From contig CAIRYQ010000011.1 in the NCBI GenBank assembly GCA_903882875.1, positions 1-64,000 on the forward strand: a DNA stretch of 64,000 bases. Reading direction: 5' to 3'. This DNA is from an uncultured Spartobacteria bacterium (GTDB lineage Bacteria > Verrucomicrobiota > Verrucomicrobiia > Chthoniobacterales > Chthoniobacteraceae). Shown one piece after another: positions 50,400 through 61,200 of this stretch (its first letter is position 1; each line of letters starts with the position of its first letter). The notes below the pieces were generated by a model. It saw only the letters and a program-made list of their open reading frames with translations, had not been told where the DNA came from and made no database searches. A program made the translations under genes and the position numbers.

Positions 50400-50903
50400 A
50401 TGAAATCCTCCTTCTTCATCCTGCTCATCCTCTCCGCCGTCGCCGCCGGGCAGGAGTCCTTGAAAAATGCCGACTTCACCGCTGTGCGGCCCGACGGGAA
50501 GCCGACGCCACTGCACTGGTATCTCGATGGCAACTGCACCATCACGGCATCGAAAAGCGATGGCGCGCAGGTGACCGTGACCGCGGCGGGCAAGAAGGAC
50601 GGACGCCTCACGCAGTCGCTCGATGTCTCGCCGCAGAGCACCTACATCGTCAGCGCAGAAATCAAGGCCACCGTGGCCGGGATGGCTTACGTGCAGATCG
50701 AATTCCTCGACGGCGGCAACGAGATCAAGTCCATGCCGCGCATTGACAGCGAAAAAAACGGCGATGCGTGGACTCCTGTGACGCTGGAATTTTCCACAAA
50801 GGAGGCAAAGCGGTTCAGCGTGCTGTGCCGCTTCGAGCAGACCGCGCGCACCTCCGGACAGAGCGCGTCATTCCGAAATATCCGGGTGCAGAAAAAGCAG
50901 TGA
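50400..50903 (+). CDS. small secreted beta-sandwich protein (carbohydrate-binding-like)
   Basis: From ATG 50400 the 167-residue product has a signal peptide (KSSFFILLILSAVAAGQ). It then continues as a single beta-rich domain: SLKNADFTAVRPDGKPTPLH, YIVSAEIKATVAGMAYVQIE and FRNIRVQKK at the end. The pattern resembles the carbohydrate-binding modules with 'LxNxxFexxxxxgxPxxW' starts. The frame can be extended 20 codons upstream, but the added residues precede the signal peptide and look unnatural. Ligand unknown. Confidence 0.65.
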   Translation: MKSSFFILLILSAVAAGQESLKNADFTAVRPDGKPTPLHWYLDGNCTITASKSDGAQVTVTAAGKKDGRLTQSLDVSPQSTYIVSAEIKATVAGMAYVQIEFLDGGNEIKSMPRIDSEKNGDAWTPVTLEFSTKEAKRFSVLCRFEQTARTSGQSASFRNIRVQKKQ

Positions 50904-50959
50904 CGTCCACGATGCTCGAAAACGGGGCGGTGGAGCCCCTGCCCCATGTGTGATTGCGG

Positions 50960-51964
50960 CTACACCGCGAGATGGAAATACGCGTGGATGTGCGGCACTC
51001 CGCGGAAATACCACACCATCTCCGGCCCTTCGATCTGCCAGGTGTCCCACACCTTGTCGTCGCCGATGTCGTAGGCGCCGCCGTAGCACGAGATGAAGAG
51101 CCGCTCGACCAGCTTGTTGTCCTCGATCGTCTTCATCGTCGCGGCCACGTCGTCGGCACGGAAGCACGCGAGCATGCGGCGCATCGTGTCGAGCAGCTTC
51201 GCCTGCTGGTCCTTGCTCAGGTCCGCGCCGCAGATTCCGGGCAGATCCGTTTTGCGCTTTTCGATGACCGTCGCCGGTTTTTCGTCCCTCGGTGCGCGTC
51301 CGACGAGCGCCTTCTCCTGCTGCTTGCCGTCCAGCGCGCCGTAGAACTCATTGAAGAGCAGCCCCTGGTACCAGAACGGATTCCCCTCGTGATCCTTCGA
51401 CTCGCGGAACGCCTTCGCGAAATTCCCGTAGAAAATCGGCGCACCGCCGAAGCCGAGTCCTTTGTCCGTGTTCGCATGGCACCGCCGGGTGACGTGGTGC
51501 CCCGTGTAGATGAACTCGAAATCCCTGTCCGCCGGCGTGCCGAAGAACCCGACGGAAGGCGTGTTCTTGATGTTCCCCATGAGATCCTTTTGCACCTGCC
51601 AGTTCATCTTCTCGCGATGCTCCGGGGAATGCAGCGACTCAAAAATCTGCCTCACGAGATCCTGCTGATCCTGCGTGTAGAAAGTGTTCAGCCGCTGCTC
51701 GGGGCAGATGTACCACCAGTTGCTCACAAACTGCCGCTTCGGATGATTCACCGGCAGGCAGATCTTCGCGTGCTGCTCCTCGGTGAGGCTCCTGTAGAAC
51801 TGCATCGGCAGCGAATCCTTCTCCGCCGCGGCCGCCTGCAATTTCGGAAACGCGCCGAACGCAGTGCCAACAGCCGTGGCACCGAACGCGCGAAGGACAT
51901 CGCGCCGGGAGACATCACGGCGCGTGAGAAGGGGCATGTCGCTGGAAGGGAGGATCAGGTTCAT
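50960..51964 (-). CDS. DUF3500 domain-containing protein
   Basis: The 334-residue protein has a twin-arginine signal (TRRDVSRRDVLRAFGATAVG) and then a body that fits DUF3500: MQFYRSLTEEQHAKICLPVN, FVSNWWYICPEQRLNTFYT, FEFIYTGHHVTRRCHANTDK, GAPIFYGNFAKAF and a C-terminal EMVWYFRGVPHIHAYFHLAV. DUF3500 proteins are secreted and of unknown activity, often found with DUF1501/PSD1 genes; here they follow on the same strand. I use ATG 51964; ATG 51937 is also possible. Neither has a strong ribosome site. Confidence 0.78.
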   Translation of the reverse strand: MNLILPSSDMPLLTRRDVSRRDVLRAFGATAVGTAFGAFPKLQAAAAEKDSLPMQFYRSLTEEQHAKICLPVNHPKRQFVSNWWYICPEQRLNTFYTQDQQDLVRQIFESLHSPEHREKMNWQVQKDLMGNIKNTPSVGFFGTPADRDFEFIYTGHHVTRRCHANTDKGLGFGGAPIFYGNFAKAFRESKDHEGNPFWYQGLLFNEFYGALDGKQQEKALVGRAPRDEKPATVIEKRKTDLPGICGADLSKDQQAKLLDTMRRMLACFRADDVAATMKTIEDNKLVERLFISCYGGAYDIGDDKVWDTWQIEGPEMVWYFRGVPHIHAYFHLAV

Positions 51965-52110
51965 GCACAGATTGTCTTGTGGCATTTCGGAAATGCGAGC
52001 GGATATTTTGGGTGGAAATCTGTCATTTGCTGGGAGGTGAATTTCAAAAATCGCTCCTGCCCAGTGTTGGAAATTCGCTGGGATGATTCCCCTGCCACGC
52101 CCGGCATTCC

Positions 52111-52135
52111 ACATCCATCGCTATCTCATGGATGT
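52111..52135. repeat. perfect 8-bp inverted repeat ACATCCAT/ATGGATGT
   Basis: ACATCCAT (52111-52118) and ATGGATGT (52128-52135) flank a 9-nt spacer in the gap between the DUF1501 and DUF3500 genes. No T-run follows. It may be an operator, an attenuator hairpin or one of the dispersed palindromes of this genome. Confidence 0.45.
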
Positions 52136-52206
52136 GAGCGCGCTCGCACAACCGAGAAGTCCCGCCGAGCCATGCACACCACTCCGCGTGCAAGGAACAC
52201 CAAGGA

Positions 52207-53664
52207 TCACGCGAGCACGCCCTTCACCACACTCCCATGCACGTCGGTGAGCCGGTAGTGGCGACCTTGGAATTTGAACGTGAGTCGGGTGTGATCAATC
52301 CCGAGGCAGTGCAGCAGCGTCGCGTGCAAATCATGCACTTCCACGGGATCGCGTACGACGTTGTAGCTGTAGTCGTCCGTCTCGCCAAAAGTGATGCCCG
52401 GCCGGATGCCGCCGCCCGCGAGCCAGATCGTGAAGCACCGCGGATGATGGTCGCGCCCGTAGTCGTCCTTCGTGAGTTTGCCCTGGCAATAAACCGTGCG
52501 CCCGAATTCGCCGCCCCACACGACGAGCGTGTCGTCGAGCAGGCCGCGCTGTTTCAGGTCCTCGATGAGCGCCGCGCTCGGCTGGTCGGTGTCGCGGCAC
52601 TGGCCCGCAATTTGGCTCGGCAGCTTCGTGTGCTGATCCCATCCCCGGTGGAAAAGCTGGATGAACCGCACGCCGCGCTCCGCGAGCCGACGGGCAAGCA
52701 GGCAGTTCGCCGCAAATGTCCCCGGCTTGCGCGCCTCGGGGCCGTAGAGGTCGAACGCGCTCGCGGGTTCGCGTGAAACATCCGTCAGCTCCGGCACGCT
52801 CGTCTGCATTCGATACGCCAGCTCGTATTGCGCGATGCGCGTGGAAATTTCCGGGTCGCCGAATTCCGCGAGCTGCATCCCGTTCAGTTTCGCGAGATCA
52901 TCAAGCATCCGCCGCCGCGCCGTCGTGTCGAGTCCCGCGGGGTTGGAAAGAAACAGCACCGGATCGCCACCGGCGCGGAATTTGATCCCTTGATGCGTCG
53001 TCGGCAAAAAGCCGCTGCTCCACAGCCGGTCGTAGAGCGGCTGGTCGTTCGGATTGCCCGTGCCGTTCGAGAGCAGCGCGACGAATGCAGGCAGATCGCG
53101 GTTCGTGCTGCCGAGTCCGTAGCTGAGCCACGAGCCGATGCTCGGCCGCCCCGCGAGCTGTGCGCCGGTCTGGAAAAACGTGATCGCCGGATCGTGATTG
53201 ATGGCCTCGGTGTGCATCGTCTTGATGAAGCACAGCTCGTCCGCCACGCGTGCCGTGTGCGGCAGCAGTTCGCTCAACCACGCGCCGCTGCGCCCGTGCT
53301 GCGCAAAGCGGAAGCGCGTCGGCGCGATGGGAAAATGATCCTGCGTCGCCGTCATGCCCGTGAGCCGCTGGCCCTGGCGGATCGAGTCCGGCAGATCGGT
53401 GCCGTGCCGCTCCGCGAGCTGCGGCTTGTAGTCGAACAAATCCATCTGCGACGGCGCACCTGATTGAAAAAGATAGATCACGCGCTTCGCCTTCGGCGCA
53501 AAATGCGGCAGGCCCGGCAGTCCGCCCGTGGCCGTCGCATCGTTCGTCGGCGCGGCGAACAACTCCTCATTCAACAACGACGCCAGCGCCGTAGCACCGA
53601 GGCCCACGCGCCCGAAGAAATGTCGGCGGTTGATGAGCAAGCGATGGTCGAGCAGCGGATTCAT
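52207..53664 (-). CDS. DUF1501 protein, PSD1 partner
   Basis: The 485-residue protein has an N-terminal [19 protein letters not shown] leader and DUF1501 features: [71 protein letters not shown] and [17 protein letters not shown]. The C-terminal [20 protein letters not shown] followed by [11 protein letters not shown] defines the larger planctomycete-type subgroup. It starts 7 bp after the PSD1 gene, the classic pairing of this subgroup. Substrate unknown; export probably by Tat. Confidence 0.9.
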   Translation of the reverse strand: MNPLLDHRLLINRRHFFGRVGLGATALASLLNEELFAAPTNDATATGGLPGLPHFAPKAKRVIYLFQSGAPSQMDLFDYKPQLAERHGTDLPDSIRQGQRLTGMTATQDHFPIAPTRFRFAQHGRSGAWLSELLPHTARVADELCFIKTMHTEAINHDPAITFFQTGAQLAGRPSIGSWLSYGLGSTNRDLPAFVALLSNGTGNPNDQPLYDRLWSSGFLPTTHQGIKFRAGGDPVLFLSNPAGLDTTARRRMLDDLAKLNGMQLAEFGDPEISTRIAQYELAYRMQTSVPELTDVSREPASAFDLYGPEARKPGTFAANCLLARRLAERGVRFIQLFHRGWDQHTKLPSQIAGQCRDTDQPSAALIEDLKQRGLLDDTLVVWGGEFGRTVYCQGKLTKDDYGRDHHPRCFTIWLAGGGIRPGITFGETDDYSYNVVRDPVEVHDLHATLLHCLGIDHTRLTFKFQGRHYRLTDVHGSVVKGVLA

Positions 53665-53671
53665 GCGGCGC

Positions 53672-56600
53672 CTATTGTTTGGTGATGGCCTCGTCGAGAT
53701 TCAGAATCAATCCCGCCACCCCAGTGTAAGCGGCCAGTTCGATCGCATCGAGCTTCTCATCGCGCGGTGCATCGCCTGCGCTGATGAGCGATTGCGCCGA
53801 CTTCGGATCGGCGCGGAAGCGCGCGAGATGATTATTCAAATCTTCGAGCAGCACTTTCAACTCCGGCGGTTTCGGTGCGCGTGTGAGCACGAGGCGGAAA
53901 ACCATTTGCACGCGCTCATCCGCCGTCGCGCCGGCTTCGCGCATCACGCGCTGCGCGAGACAGCGCGCGGCCTCGACGAAGGTCACGTCGTTCATCAGCG
54001 CGAGCGCCTGCAACGGTGTGTCCGTCCGGCTCGGGCGCACGGAGCACATCTCGCGGCCTGCGGCGTCGAACGTCGTCATCGTCGGCTGCGGGCTCGTGCG
54101 TTTCCAAAATGTGTAGAGGCTGCGACGCCAGAGCGCGTCGCCGTGATCCTGGACATAGTCGGTGCCGCTCAATTCCTTCCACAATCCCGGCGGCTGATAC
54201 GGCTTCACCGATGGCCCGCCGATTTCGCGCACGAGCAGTCCGCTCACCGCGAGCGCCTGATCGCGGATCATCTCCGCCGGCAGTCGCACGCGCGGCCCGC
54301 GTGCAAGCACGCGGTTGTCCGGGTCGCGCGCGAGCAACTCAGCCGTCACGCGCGACGACTGCCGATACGTCGCGCTCATCACGAGAGTCTTGAGCAACCG
54401 TTTCACGTCCCATCCCGTGCGGACGAACTCCGTTGCGAGCCAGTCGAGCAATTCGGGATGGCTCGGCAATTCGCCCTGCGAACCGAAGTCCTCCGCAGTC
54501 TTCACCAGGCCGGTGCCGAAAATCATCTGCCACTGGTGATTCACCGCGACGCGCGCCGTGAGCGGATTCGCGGGACTCACGAGCCAGCGTGCAAAGCTGA
54601 GCCGGTTCCGCGCTGCATCCACAGGCAGCGGCGGGAGGCTCGCGGGCACGCCGGGCGCGACGCGCTCGCCGTGCTGATCATACACGCCACGCTTCAGCAC
54701 GAACGTCTCGCGCGGCTCCACCATCTCCTCCATCACCATCACGGTCGGCAGTCTCTCTATGAATTTCGCGCGCTGCTCACGCAACGCTGCGGCATTCGTC
54801 TGCGCCTCGCGCATCGGCGCGGGCGCGTGCTCGGCGAGGAAGCACGAGCGCAGTTTCGCAGCCTGCGAGGCAGTGCGCTTCGCGGGAAAAATCGCGGCGA
54901 GTTCGTTCATATTTTCAGTCGTGGCGACGATGCCGATTTCCTCCGCGGACAATGTGCGCTCATACATGCGCACGTCGCTGACAAGTCCGTGAAAACGGTT
55001 CGCCGGTCCGCCGCCCGCGCCGATGCGCAGCGGCTGTTTTGTTTGGAAGGTCTGGTTCAATTGGTCGAGCAGCACGCGCATTTTCTGCGGCTGGCCGTTG
55101 ATGAAAATCTTCACACCCGATGCGAGCCGCGAGCCGTCATACACGACCACGATGTGATGCCATTGCTCCGGCGCGAGCGCGGCCTCGGTCTCCACGCGCA
55201 GCGCGTCGTCGAGCCAGCGCTTCGTGAGATGCACCTGCACGCGGCCCGCCTTGAGATGCACGCTGTATCCCTCGGAGTCCGACGCGAACGCGGAATCCGC
55301 CGCCTGCTCAACCATGCGCGAGAGGATCGCGCCGCCGTCCGTGCCGTGCGGCTGAATCCACGCGGCAAGCGTGAACTTGTCGAAGAAGCCGAAGTCGCCC
55401 ACGTCGCCGCAGTTGATGAAGCGCTTGCCGTCGAGCACTGCTGCCTTCGCGCCGTGTCCCGGCGCGAAGGCAGCAGTGCCGCTTTCAAATTTCGCCGTCG
55501 CGTCTTTCCCAAACGAGCTCGTGAGTTTGCCGTTCAACTCGAAGCGTGCCTGCAAACCGTTCGTCGCAGTCCACTGCATAGCCGGCGCTGCGACGAGCGT
55601 CTTCTCCCACGCTGTTTGCGCGGCGACGATTTGCGGTTCGAGTTCGTGCAGGCGCGCTTCGGCGACGGCGAGTTGCTGATCGAGTTTCGCGAGTTCCTTC
55701 TCCTGCGCGTCCGTCGGTGCGGTGAGAACCGGCGGCGAGTTGCCGATTTTCACGGCGCGGCCTTTCTCCGGCACGTTGTTGAAAAATGCGAACACCGAGT
55801 AGAACTCGCGCTGCGTGAGCGGGTCGTATTTGTGATCGTGGCAGCGCGCGCAACCCATCGTGAGGCCGAGCCACACGGTCGCGGTCGTGTCCACGCGATC
55901 CACGACATACTCGGCCGCATACTCCTCGGGGATGATTCCGCCCTCGGCGTTACCGCGGTGATTGCGATTGAATCCGGTGGCGATGCGCTGCTCGCGCGTT
56001 GCGTTCGGCAGCAGGTCACCCGCGAGTTGCTCGATGGTGAATTGATCGAACGGCATGTTGCGGTTGAACGCATCAATCACCCAGTCGCGCCAGCGCCACA
56101 TCGAGCGCTCGCCGTCGCTCTGGTAGCCGCTCGTGTCCGCGTAGCGCGCTGCATCGAGCCAGCGACTCGCCATGCGCTCGCCGTATGCGGGCGAGGCGAG
56201 CAGGTGGTCCGCGAGATTGCGGATTGCGGATTGCGGATCGCGGATTGATTCCGCAACGAACGCATCCGCTTCGGCGGGCGTCGGAGGAAGGCCCGTGAGA
56301 TCGAGCGTCATGCGGCGGATGAGTTGCTCCGGCGTCGCCTCGCGTGAAGGCGTCAGCCCGCTCTCGGCGATCTTTTTCAAAATGAAACCGTCAATCGGAT
56401 TTGCGCTCCAATCGCTGAAGCCGTTCGCGTCATTCCGAAAACCTGCAACCGCGATTTTGAAATCCGAAACCTTCGGAACATCGGTCCGCACTGGCGCGAT
56501 GAACGACCAGTGCGCCTCCCACTTCGCGCCCTGCGCGATCCAGCGGCGGAGCAATTCGATCTGTCGCGGAGTGAGCTGCCTTCCCGCGTCGGCGGGCGGC

Positions 56601-56887
56601 ATGTGATCATCCGCATCGCTCGTCGTGATGCGGCGAATGAGTTCGCTCTGCTCCGGCCTGCCGGGGACGATGGCAAAGCGATCCTCGATCTTCGCCTTCG
56701 CGCTCGCCTCGATGTCGAGACGCAGCTCGGCCTTGCGCTTGGCCTTGTCCGGCCCGTGGCATGTGTAGCAGATGTCCGAGAGGATGGGCCGAATGTCGCG
56801 GTTGAACTTCACATGTGCGGGCAGCGGAAGCTCGTCGCCAAGCCCCGCAACGACGGATGCCAGCAGCGCAACAGCGAAGACGCGCAT
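53672..56887 (-). CDS. PSD1 / DUF1549-DUF1553 cytochrome-type protein with LamG-like domain
   Basis: The 1071-residue secreted protein starts with a signal ([20 protein letters not shown]) and a Planctomycete cytochrome C motif, [12 protein letters not shown], with the heme-binding CYTCH at residues 40-44. DUF1549 follows ([80 protein letters not shown]). A concanavalin/LamG-like insert lies at about residues 530-690 ([20 protein letters not shown]). DUF1553 is C-terminal ([40 protein letters not shown]). It is directly upstream of its DUF1501 partner. An in-frame ATG at 56914 is an alternative start. Confidence 0.9.
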   Translation of the reverse strand: MRVFAVALLASVVAGLGDELPLPAHVKFNRDIRPILSDICYTCHGPDKAKRKAELRLDIEASAKAKIEDRFAIVPGRPEQSELIRRITTSDADDHMPPADAGRQLTPRQIELLRRWIAQGAKWEAHWSFIAPVRTDVPKVSDFKIAVAGFRNDANGFSDWSANPIDGFILKKIAESGLTPSREATPEQLIRRMTLDLTGLPPTPAEADAFVAESIRDPQSAIRNLADHLLASPAYGERMASRWLDAARYADTSGYQSDGERSMWRWRDWVIDAFNRNMPFDQFTIEQLAGDLLPNATREQRIATGFNRNHRGNAEGGIIPEEYAAEYVVDRVDTTATVWLGLTMGCARCHDHKYDPLTQREFYSVFAFFNNVPEKGRAVKIGNSPPVLTAPTDAQEKELAKLDQQLAVAEARLHELEPQIVAAQTAWEKTLVAAPAMQWTATNGLQARFELNGKLTSSFGKDATAKFESGTAAFAPGHGAKAAVLDGKRFINCGDVGDFGFFDKFTLAAWIQPHGTDGGAILSRMVEQAADSAFASDSEGYSVHLKAGRVQVHLTKRWLDDALRVETEAALAPEQWHHIVVVYDGSRLASGVKIFINGQPQKMRVLLDQLNQTFQTKQPLRIGAGGGPANRFHGLVSDVRMYERTLSAEEIGIVATTENMNELAAIFPAKRTASQAAKLRSCFLAEHAPAPMREAQTNAAALREQRAKFIERLPTVMVMEEMVEPRETFVLKRGVYDQHGERVAPGVPASLPPLPVDAARNRLSFARWLVSPANPLTARVAVNHQWQMIFGTGLVKTAEDFGSQGELPSHPELLDWLATEFVRTGWDVKRLLKTLVMSATYRQSSRVTAELLARDPDNRVLARGPRVRLPAEMIRDQALAVSGLLVREIGGPSVKPYQPPGLWKELSGTDYVQDHGDALWRRSLYTFWKRTSPQPTMTTFDAAGREMCSVRPSRTDTPLQALALMNDVTFVEAARCLAQRVMREAGATADERVQMVFRLVLTRAPKPPELKVLLEDLNNHLARFRADPKSAQSLISAGDAPRDEKLDAIELAAYTGVAGLILNLDEAITKQ

Positions 56888-57005
56888 GGTTCTGTGTGGT
56901 AGGGGAAATGTCATGATTTCAGACGCGCAAACGCACGAGGAATAACCCGCGGGCCGGAAGCGTTCGAGGATTTCTTCGGATGCGCCCGTACCAAGCACGC
57001 GATGC

Positions 57006-58133
57006 TCACGGCAGCCAGCGGATGCACGAGGGCATCGGCATCGCGACCGGATCGCCCGTGGAGGCGAGGCCGCCGGTCTTCGGATCGATCCGGAAGACCA
57101 CCACGCTGTTGCCAGGCATATTGGCGCAGAGCAGCCACCGGCCGTCGGGCGTGATGAGGAGATTCTGCGGGCCTTTGCCGAGACTCGGGTGGATGCCGAG
57201 CAGCGTGAGCATTCCGTCGTCGCCAATGCGATATGCGGCGATGCTGTCGTGACCTCGATTCGTGCCGTAGAGAAAATTCCCGTCGGGCGTGATTTTCAGA
57301 TCAGCGCAGTAGCTCCTGCCCGTGAAATCCGATGGCAGCGTGGAGATCGTCTGGCGCTCGGTGAGCGTGCCGGCATCGGCGGCATAGTCGAAAAAGGTGA
57401 CGATGTTTTTCAATTCGCTGATCACGTAAACGCGTCGGCCATCCGGATGAAATACGAGGTGCCGCGGGCCGGAGCCGGGCTGCATTTTCACGGAGGGCTG
57501 CGCACCGTTCGGCGTCAGCTTCGCCGTGGCTGCGTCGAGTTTGCAGATGAGGATTTGGTCAATGCCGAGATCCGCCGAGAGGGCGAATCGGTTGTCGGGG
57601 CTGATGACGATGCTGTGCGCGTTCGGACCTTTCTGCCGCGCCGGGTCCGCGCCGGAACCGGTGTGCTGCTCGAAGGAAACCGCCTCGCCGAGCGAACCGT
57701 CCTTCTTCACCGGCAGCGCGGCGACGCTCCCCGTGGAGTAGTTCGCGACGAGCAACGTTTTGCCCGTCGCATCCACATCAAGGTAGCACGACGCAGTGCC
57801 GCGCGAGGACTGCTGATTGAGCCGCCGAAGCTTTCCCGTGCGATCCTCGATGGCAAATGCGGCAACGGCCTCGTCCTCCTTGCCGCCGAATTTTTTTGCA
57901 TCAATCGCATATAGAAAATGTCCGTCCTTCGACACCGCGAGAAAGAACGGGTTCTGGATTTCCGTGGTGCGATGCAGCGGTTTCAGCGCACCGGATTTCA
58001 TGTCGAACTGAAACGCGTGGATGCCGGCTTTTTCGCCGGATGCGAATGCGGAGATGAAGACGAGCGGTTCATCCGCACGGGTGGAAACGGAGGCCAGCAG
58101 TGCGGCGATGAGGAGCGGAATGAGTTTGCGCAT
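57006..58133 (-). CDS. lactonase family protein (second paralogue)
   Basis: The 375-residue secreted propeller (signal MRKLIPLLIAALLASVSTRA) parallels the copy at 31940-33055. Shared landmarks are ARQKGPNAHSIVISPDNRFA, QPSVKMQPGSGPRHLVFHPD, YCADLKITPDGNFLYGTNRG and GKGPQNLLITPDGRWLLCAN. It should open a sugar lactone outside the cytosol. Its position in the minus-strand run with a sugar-acid dehydratase and a glycoside-hydrolase protein fits a lactone-to-acid step in sugar oxidation. Confidence 0.85.
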   Translation of the reverse strand: MRKLIPLLIAALLASVSTRADEPLVFISAFASGEKAGIHAFQFDMKSGALKPLHRTTEIQNPFFLAVSKDGHFLYAIDAKKFGGKEDEAVAAFAIEDRTGKLRRLNQQSSRGTASCYLDVDATGKTLLVANYSTGSVAALPVKKDGSLGEAVSFEQHTGSGADPARQKGPNAHSIVISPDNRFALSADLGIDQILICKLDAATAKLTPNGAQPSVKMQPGSGPRHLVFHPDGRRVYVISELKNIVTFFDYAADAGTLTERQTISTLPSDFTGRSYCADLKITPDGNFLYGTNRGHDSIAAYRIGDDGMLTLLGIHPSLGKGPQNLLITPDGRWLLCANMPGNSVVVFRIDPKTGGLASTGDPVAMPMPSCIRWLP

Positions 58134-58287
58134 GATCGAGGAGGATGACGCTACGAGAACTCGCCATCACGCCGGGGCTTTGCGTCAAATTTCAGCGGCG
58201 CAGCGCGCCGAAGAGAATCCGCAGGCGGGCCGCGCGACTTCGAGTACAGCGGGAAAAATCCCGATCAGCCGCCGGCTGAAAACGGCC

Positions 58288-61200
58288 CTACCGCGCCGAA
58301 TACACGATGTCGTCGAGAGGCTTGCCGGTGGCGGGGTCGAGCAGATTGAAGTAAAATCCCCAGCCGCCGCTGCCCTGCGTCACCTTCAGGAGTATCTCGT
58401 TGCGGCCCTGTTTGAGTTCGACCGGGATTTTCTGCTGACCGGGGCTCGCGGCGTGCGAGCCGTCGTCGGTGTAAACTTGCCGGCCGTTCACGAAACCTTT
58501 GCCGCCATCGTCGGTGCCCACGGAGAAGACGGCCTTCCGCGCCACGGGGCTGCTGACGAATGTCGCAGCGTACGCGAGCACCTCGGTGTTCGGCTTGATG
58601 TTGTCGGCGAGGTTCACGAGGCCCTCGGCGTTCGGCTGTGCCGACATCCATTTTTTTTCGTTGCCCATCGCATCCGTGAAGCTCCGGGAAAAATCCACGC
58701 CCTTCTCGGGTCCGAAGTCGGTTTCAAATTCGCGTGGAAACGGCCCGACGATCATCCACTGCTGCCGCGCGAGATCACCTTCTGCAGCGACGACGATCCC
58801 GTTCGCGACAATTTGAAAATCCGCACGCCAGTGCTCGCCCGTGATGTCAATTCCCGGCACTTTCCACTCGACGCTCGCGCTGTCCCCCGCGGCCACGGGC
58901 CCGAACGGGACGGTGAGCGGCGCGAGCTTGCGAGGCCCGGTGAGGCGCAACCGCGCCGCGCCGGAGAGCGCCGCGCCGGACGTGTTGCGGATCACCACTG
59001 ACAGATCCTGCGTGCCTCCAACTGCCGGATTCACGGGCTCGGGCTTGATTTCGATCGGAGCGGGAATGCGGATCGCATCGAACGATGCACCGGCCAGCGC
59101 GCCCTTGGCATCACGCAGTTCCGCATCCACGAACGCAGTGCCCGCGGGAATTTCCGGCGGCGGCGTGAGCTTCAGCGCAACGGTCGTCGCTCCGCCTGCG
59201 GGGATTTCAACCTGCCGCACCTGCGGCGCGACCGACAGGCCTGCCGTGGAAAACGCGCGCAGTTCCCCGCGCCATGCCTCGCGGCCCGCGTTCGAAATCC
59301 GAAACACCGTTTCCGCGGGAACCGGCCCGGATGCGCCTGCACCGCTCCTCGGAAGCACCCCGATCGCGACCTTTTCGCGCGGCGCAAAGACCTCCACTTC
59401 GCGGAGCATCACGCGTTCCGGCATCGGCGCACGCCCGCCCTGGCAGAGCGTGTCGGGCTCGAAGCCGCGCGTCGTGGCCCGCACCACGATGCGAAGCCGC
59501 GACGTGGTGACGGGCGCGAACTGATGCATGAAAAAATTCGTGTCATCCATCCAGTTCACGAACATCGCATCCGCACTGCGCGCAGGCTCCGATGGCGGCA
59601 TCGGCCGGTCCACGCGCTCGATGGTCTTCCATGCGGTGCCGTCGTGATATTGCAGATCGTACGCGAGCAGCGCGCAGAATGCGTTGTCCGCCCGGATGCC
59701 GCGAAGCACGACTTTGTCCACGATCTGCGGACGTTCGAAGTTGATGTCGAGCGTCACCGGATTTTCCCGCGCATCGGCGGGCATGTCGCCCGCCCAGATC
59801 ATCCGTCCGTTCGTGTCGCCGTTCGGATTTCCCGACTGGTACGTCTCGATGATTCCGTTGTTCAGCCACTGGAGATCGCCCTTGAACGTCGAGGAATATG
59901 CAAAGGTGGCGCGCGCCGCCACATTGAGGCCGAAGTCCATTTTCGGCGCGACAATCTCCGCACCGCGCGGCAGTCGCACATAGCTTGGCAACTGCGCGAG
60001 CGTCAGTCTCACCTTCCCATCCGCGACACGCACGGTCTCCGTGTTGCCCCACGCATCCGTCACCTCGATCATAGCCGCGCCGCGCACTTCAAAATCGAGT
60101 GGCGTGTCGCGCGTGCCGAGATTGCGCAGGCTCACGGTTTCTCCGTTATCACCGCGGAAGCGCACTCCGAGAAACAAGCCGTTCCCATCCGGCCCAAAAT
60201 CGAGCTGCCCCGCGAATTTCCGACCCATCGCGGCGGTCAGCGCGTGCCGCGTCCGCAGCACGATCGCCGCCGGATGCGGGCCATACGGGCTCCACACATA
60301 CGTCGGCACGGACGAGTAGCCGGCCTGGTTCAGATAGTAGTGAAAATTGTGATCCGACGGCGTGCCGAACGACTCCAGCAAGTCGCGGTGCATCGCCGTG
60401 CGGATCGCCTGCACGAGCCCCTGGAAGCTGCGTCCGCGCACCCCGCTGATCGCGCGTTCGGTCTGCCAGATCGGTTTCGCGCCGTCGCCGTGCTCCGCCA
60501 TGATCCGGCGCATCTCGCCGTACTTCCACCGCCAGTGATCGGGGTCTATGCTCTCGTGCCCCTCATAATCGTGCGTCGAGACGATGTCGCTCACATCCTT
60601 GAACCCAAGCTCGTACAGCCGCGCGAGCCACTTCAGATCAATGTTCACCGTCACGGGCCCCATCACTTTCACGCTCGGATCGATGGACTTCACGATCGCG
60701 TACGTCTCCTTGTGGATCCGAAAGTAATCATCGGCGGTGCCGGAAAAATTCGGCTCGTTGCAAACCTCGACATATTTGATGCGGCCCTTGAACCGCTCCA
60801 TGATTTCGCGCGTCTGTTCCGGGCTCATCGTCTTCAGGCTCTCGCCGATTTGCACGATGGCCGTGAGGCCCGCGACCTCGCACGCCTTCAGCGATCCGTC
60901 GAGCGCCGCGATGTCTTTCTTCGGGTGCAGCCGCATGAACGGCAGCCCGCTCCAGATCTGTCGCGGCGCATCCTCCCATCCGTGCTTCCCGTCGTCGTCG
61001 CCGAGTGCCGGCATGTTCGGCCACTTCGGCGTCACGCCCACATGCAGCCCGAGCGCGCCCATCCCACCCTGACTGCTTGTGGCGATCGCCTGGACAAAAT
61101 ATCCGCCGAACCGCGGCGGCACGAATGAAAAATCCGCGCGGGCTTCCTCGCCGTTTTTCAGCGCGAGATCGAAACGCCCTTTTCCCACCTCATTCTTGGA

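Noticed and set aside
53528-56248. 906-codon plus-strand frame opposite PSD1 and DUF1501
   Set aside because: Antisense of two strongly supported genes; Arg/His/Ala-rich product.
57006-57226. N-terminal extension of the PSD1 frame into the lactonase gene
   Set aside because: The frame up to 57226 overlaps the lactonase 3' end and has no signal peptide; [10 protein letters not shown] at 56887 fits an exported protein.
58190-58290. Possible dispersed palindrome after the glycoside-hydrolase gene
   Set aside because: Only short matching arms (TTTCAGC/GCTGAAA) could be found by eye, too weak to list.
59524-61128. 534-codon plus-strand frame opposite the glycoside-hydrolase gene
   Set aside because: Antisense with His/Arg-rich composition and no recognisable domain.
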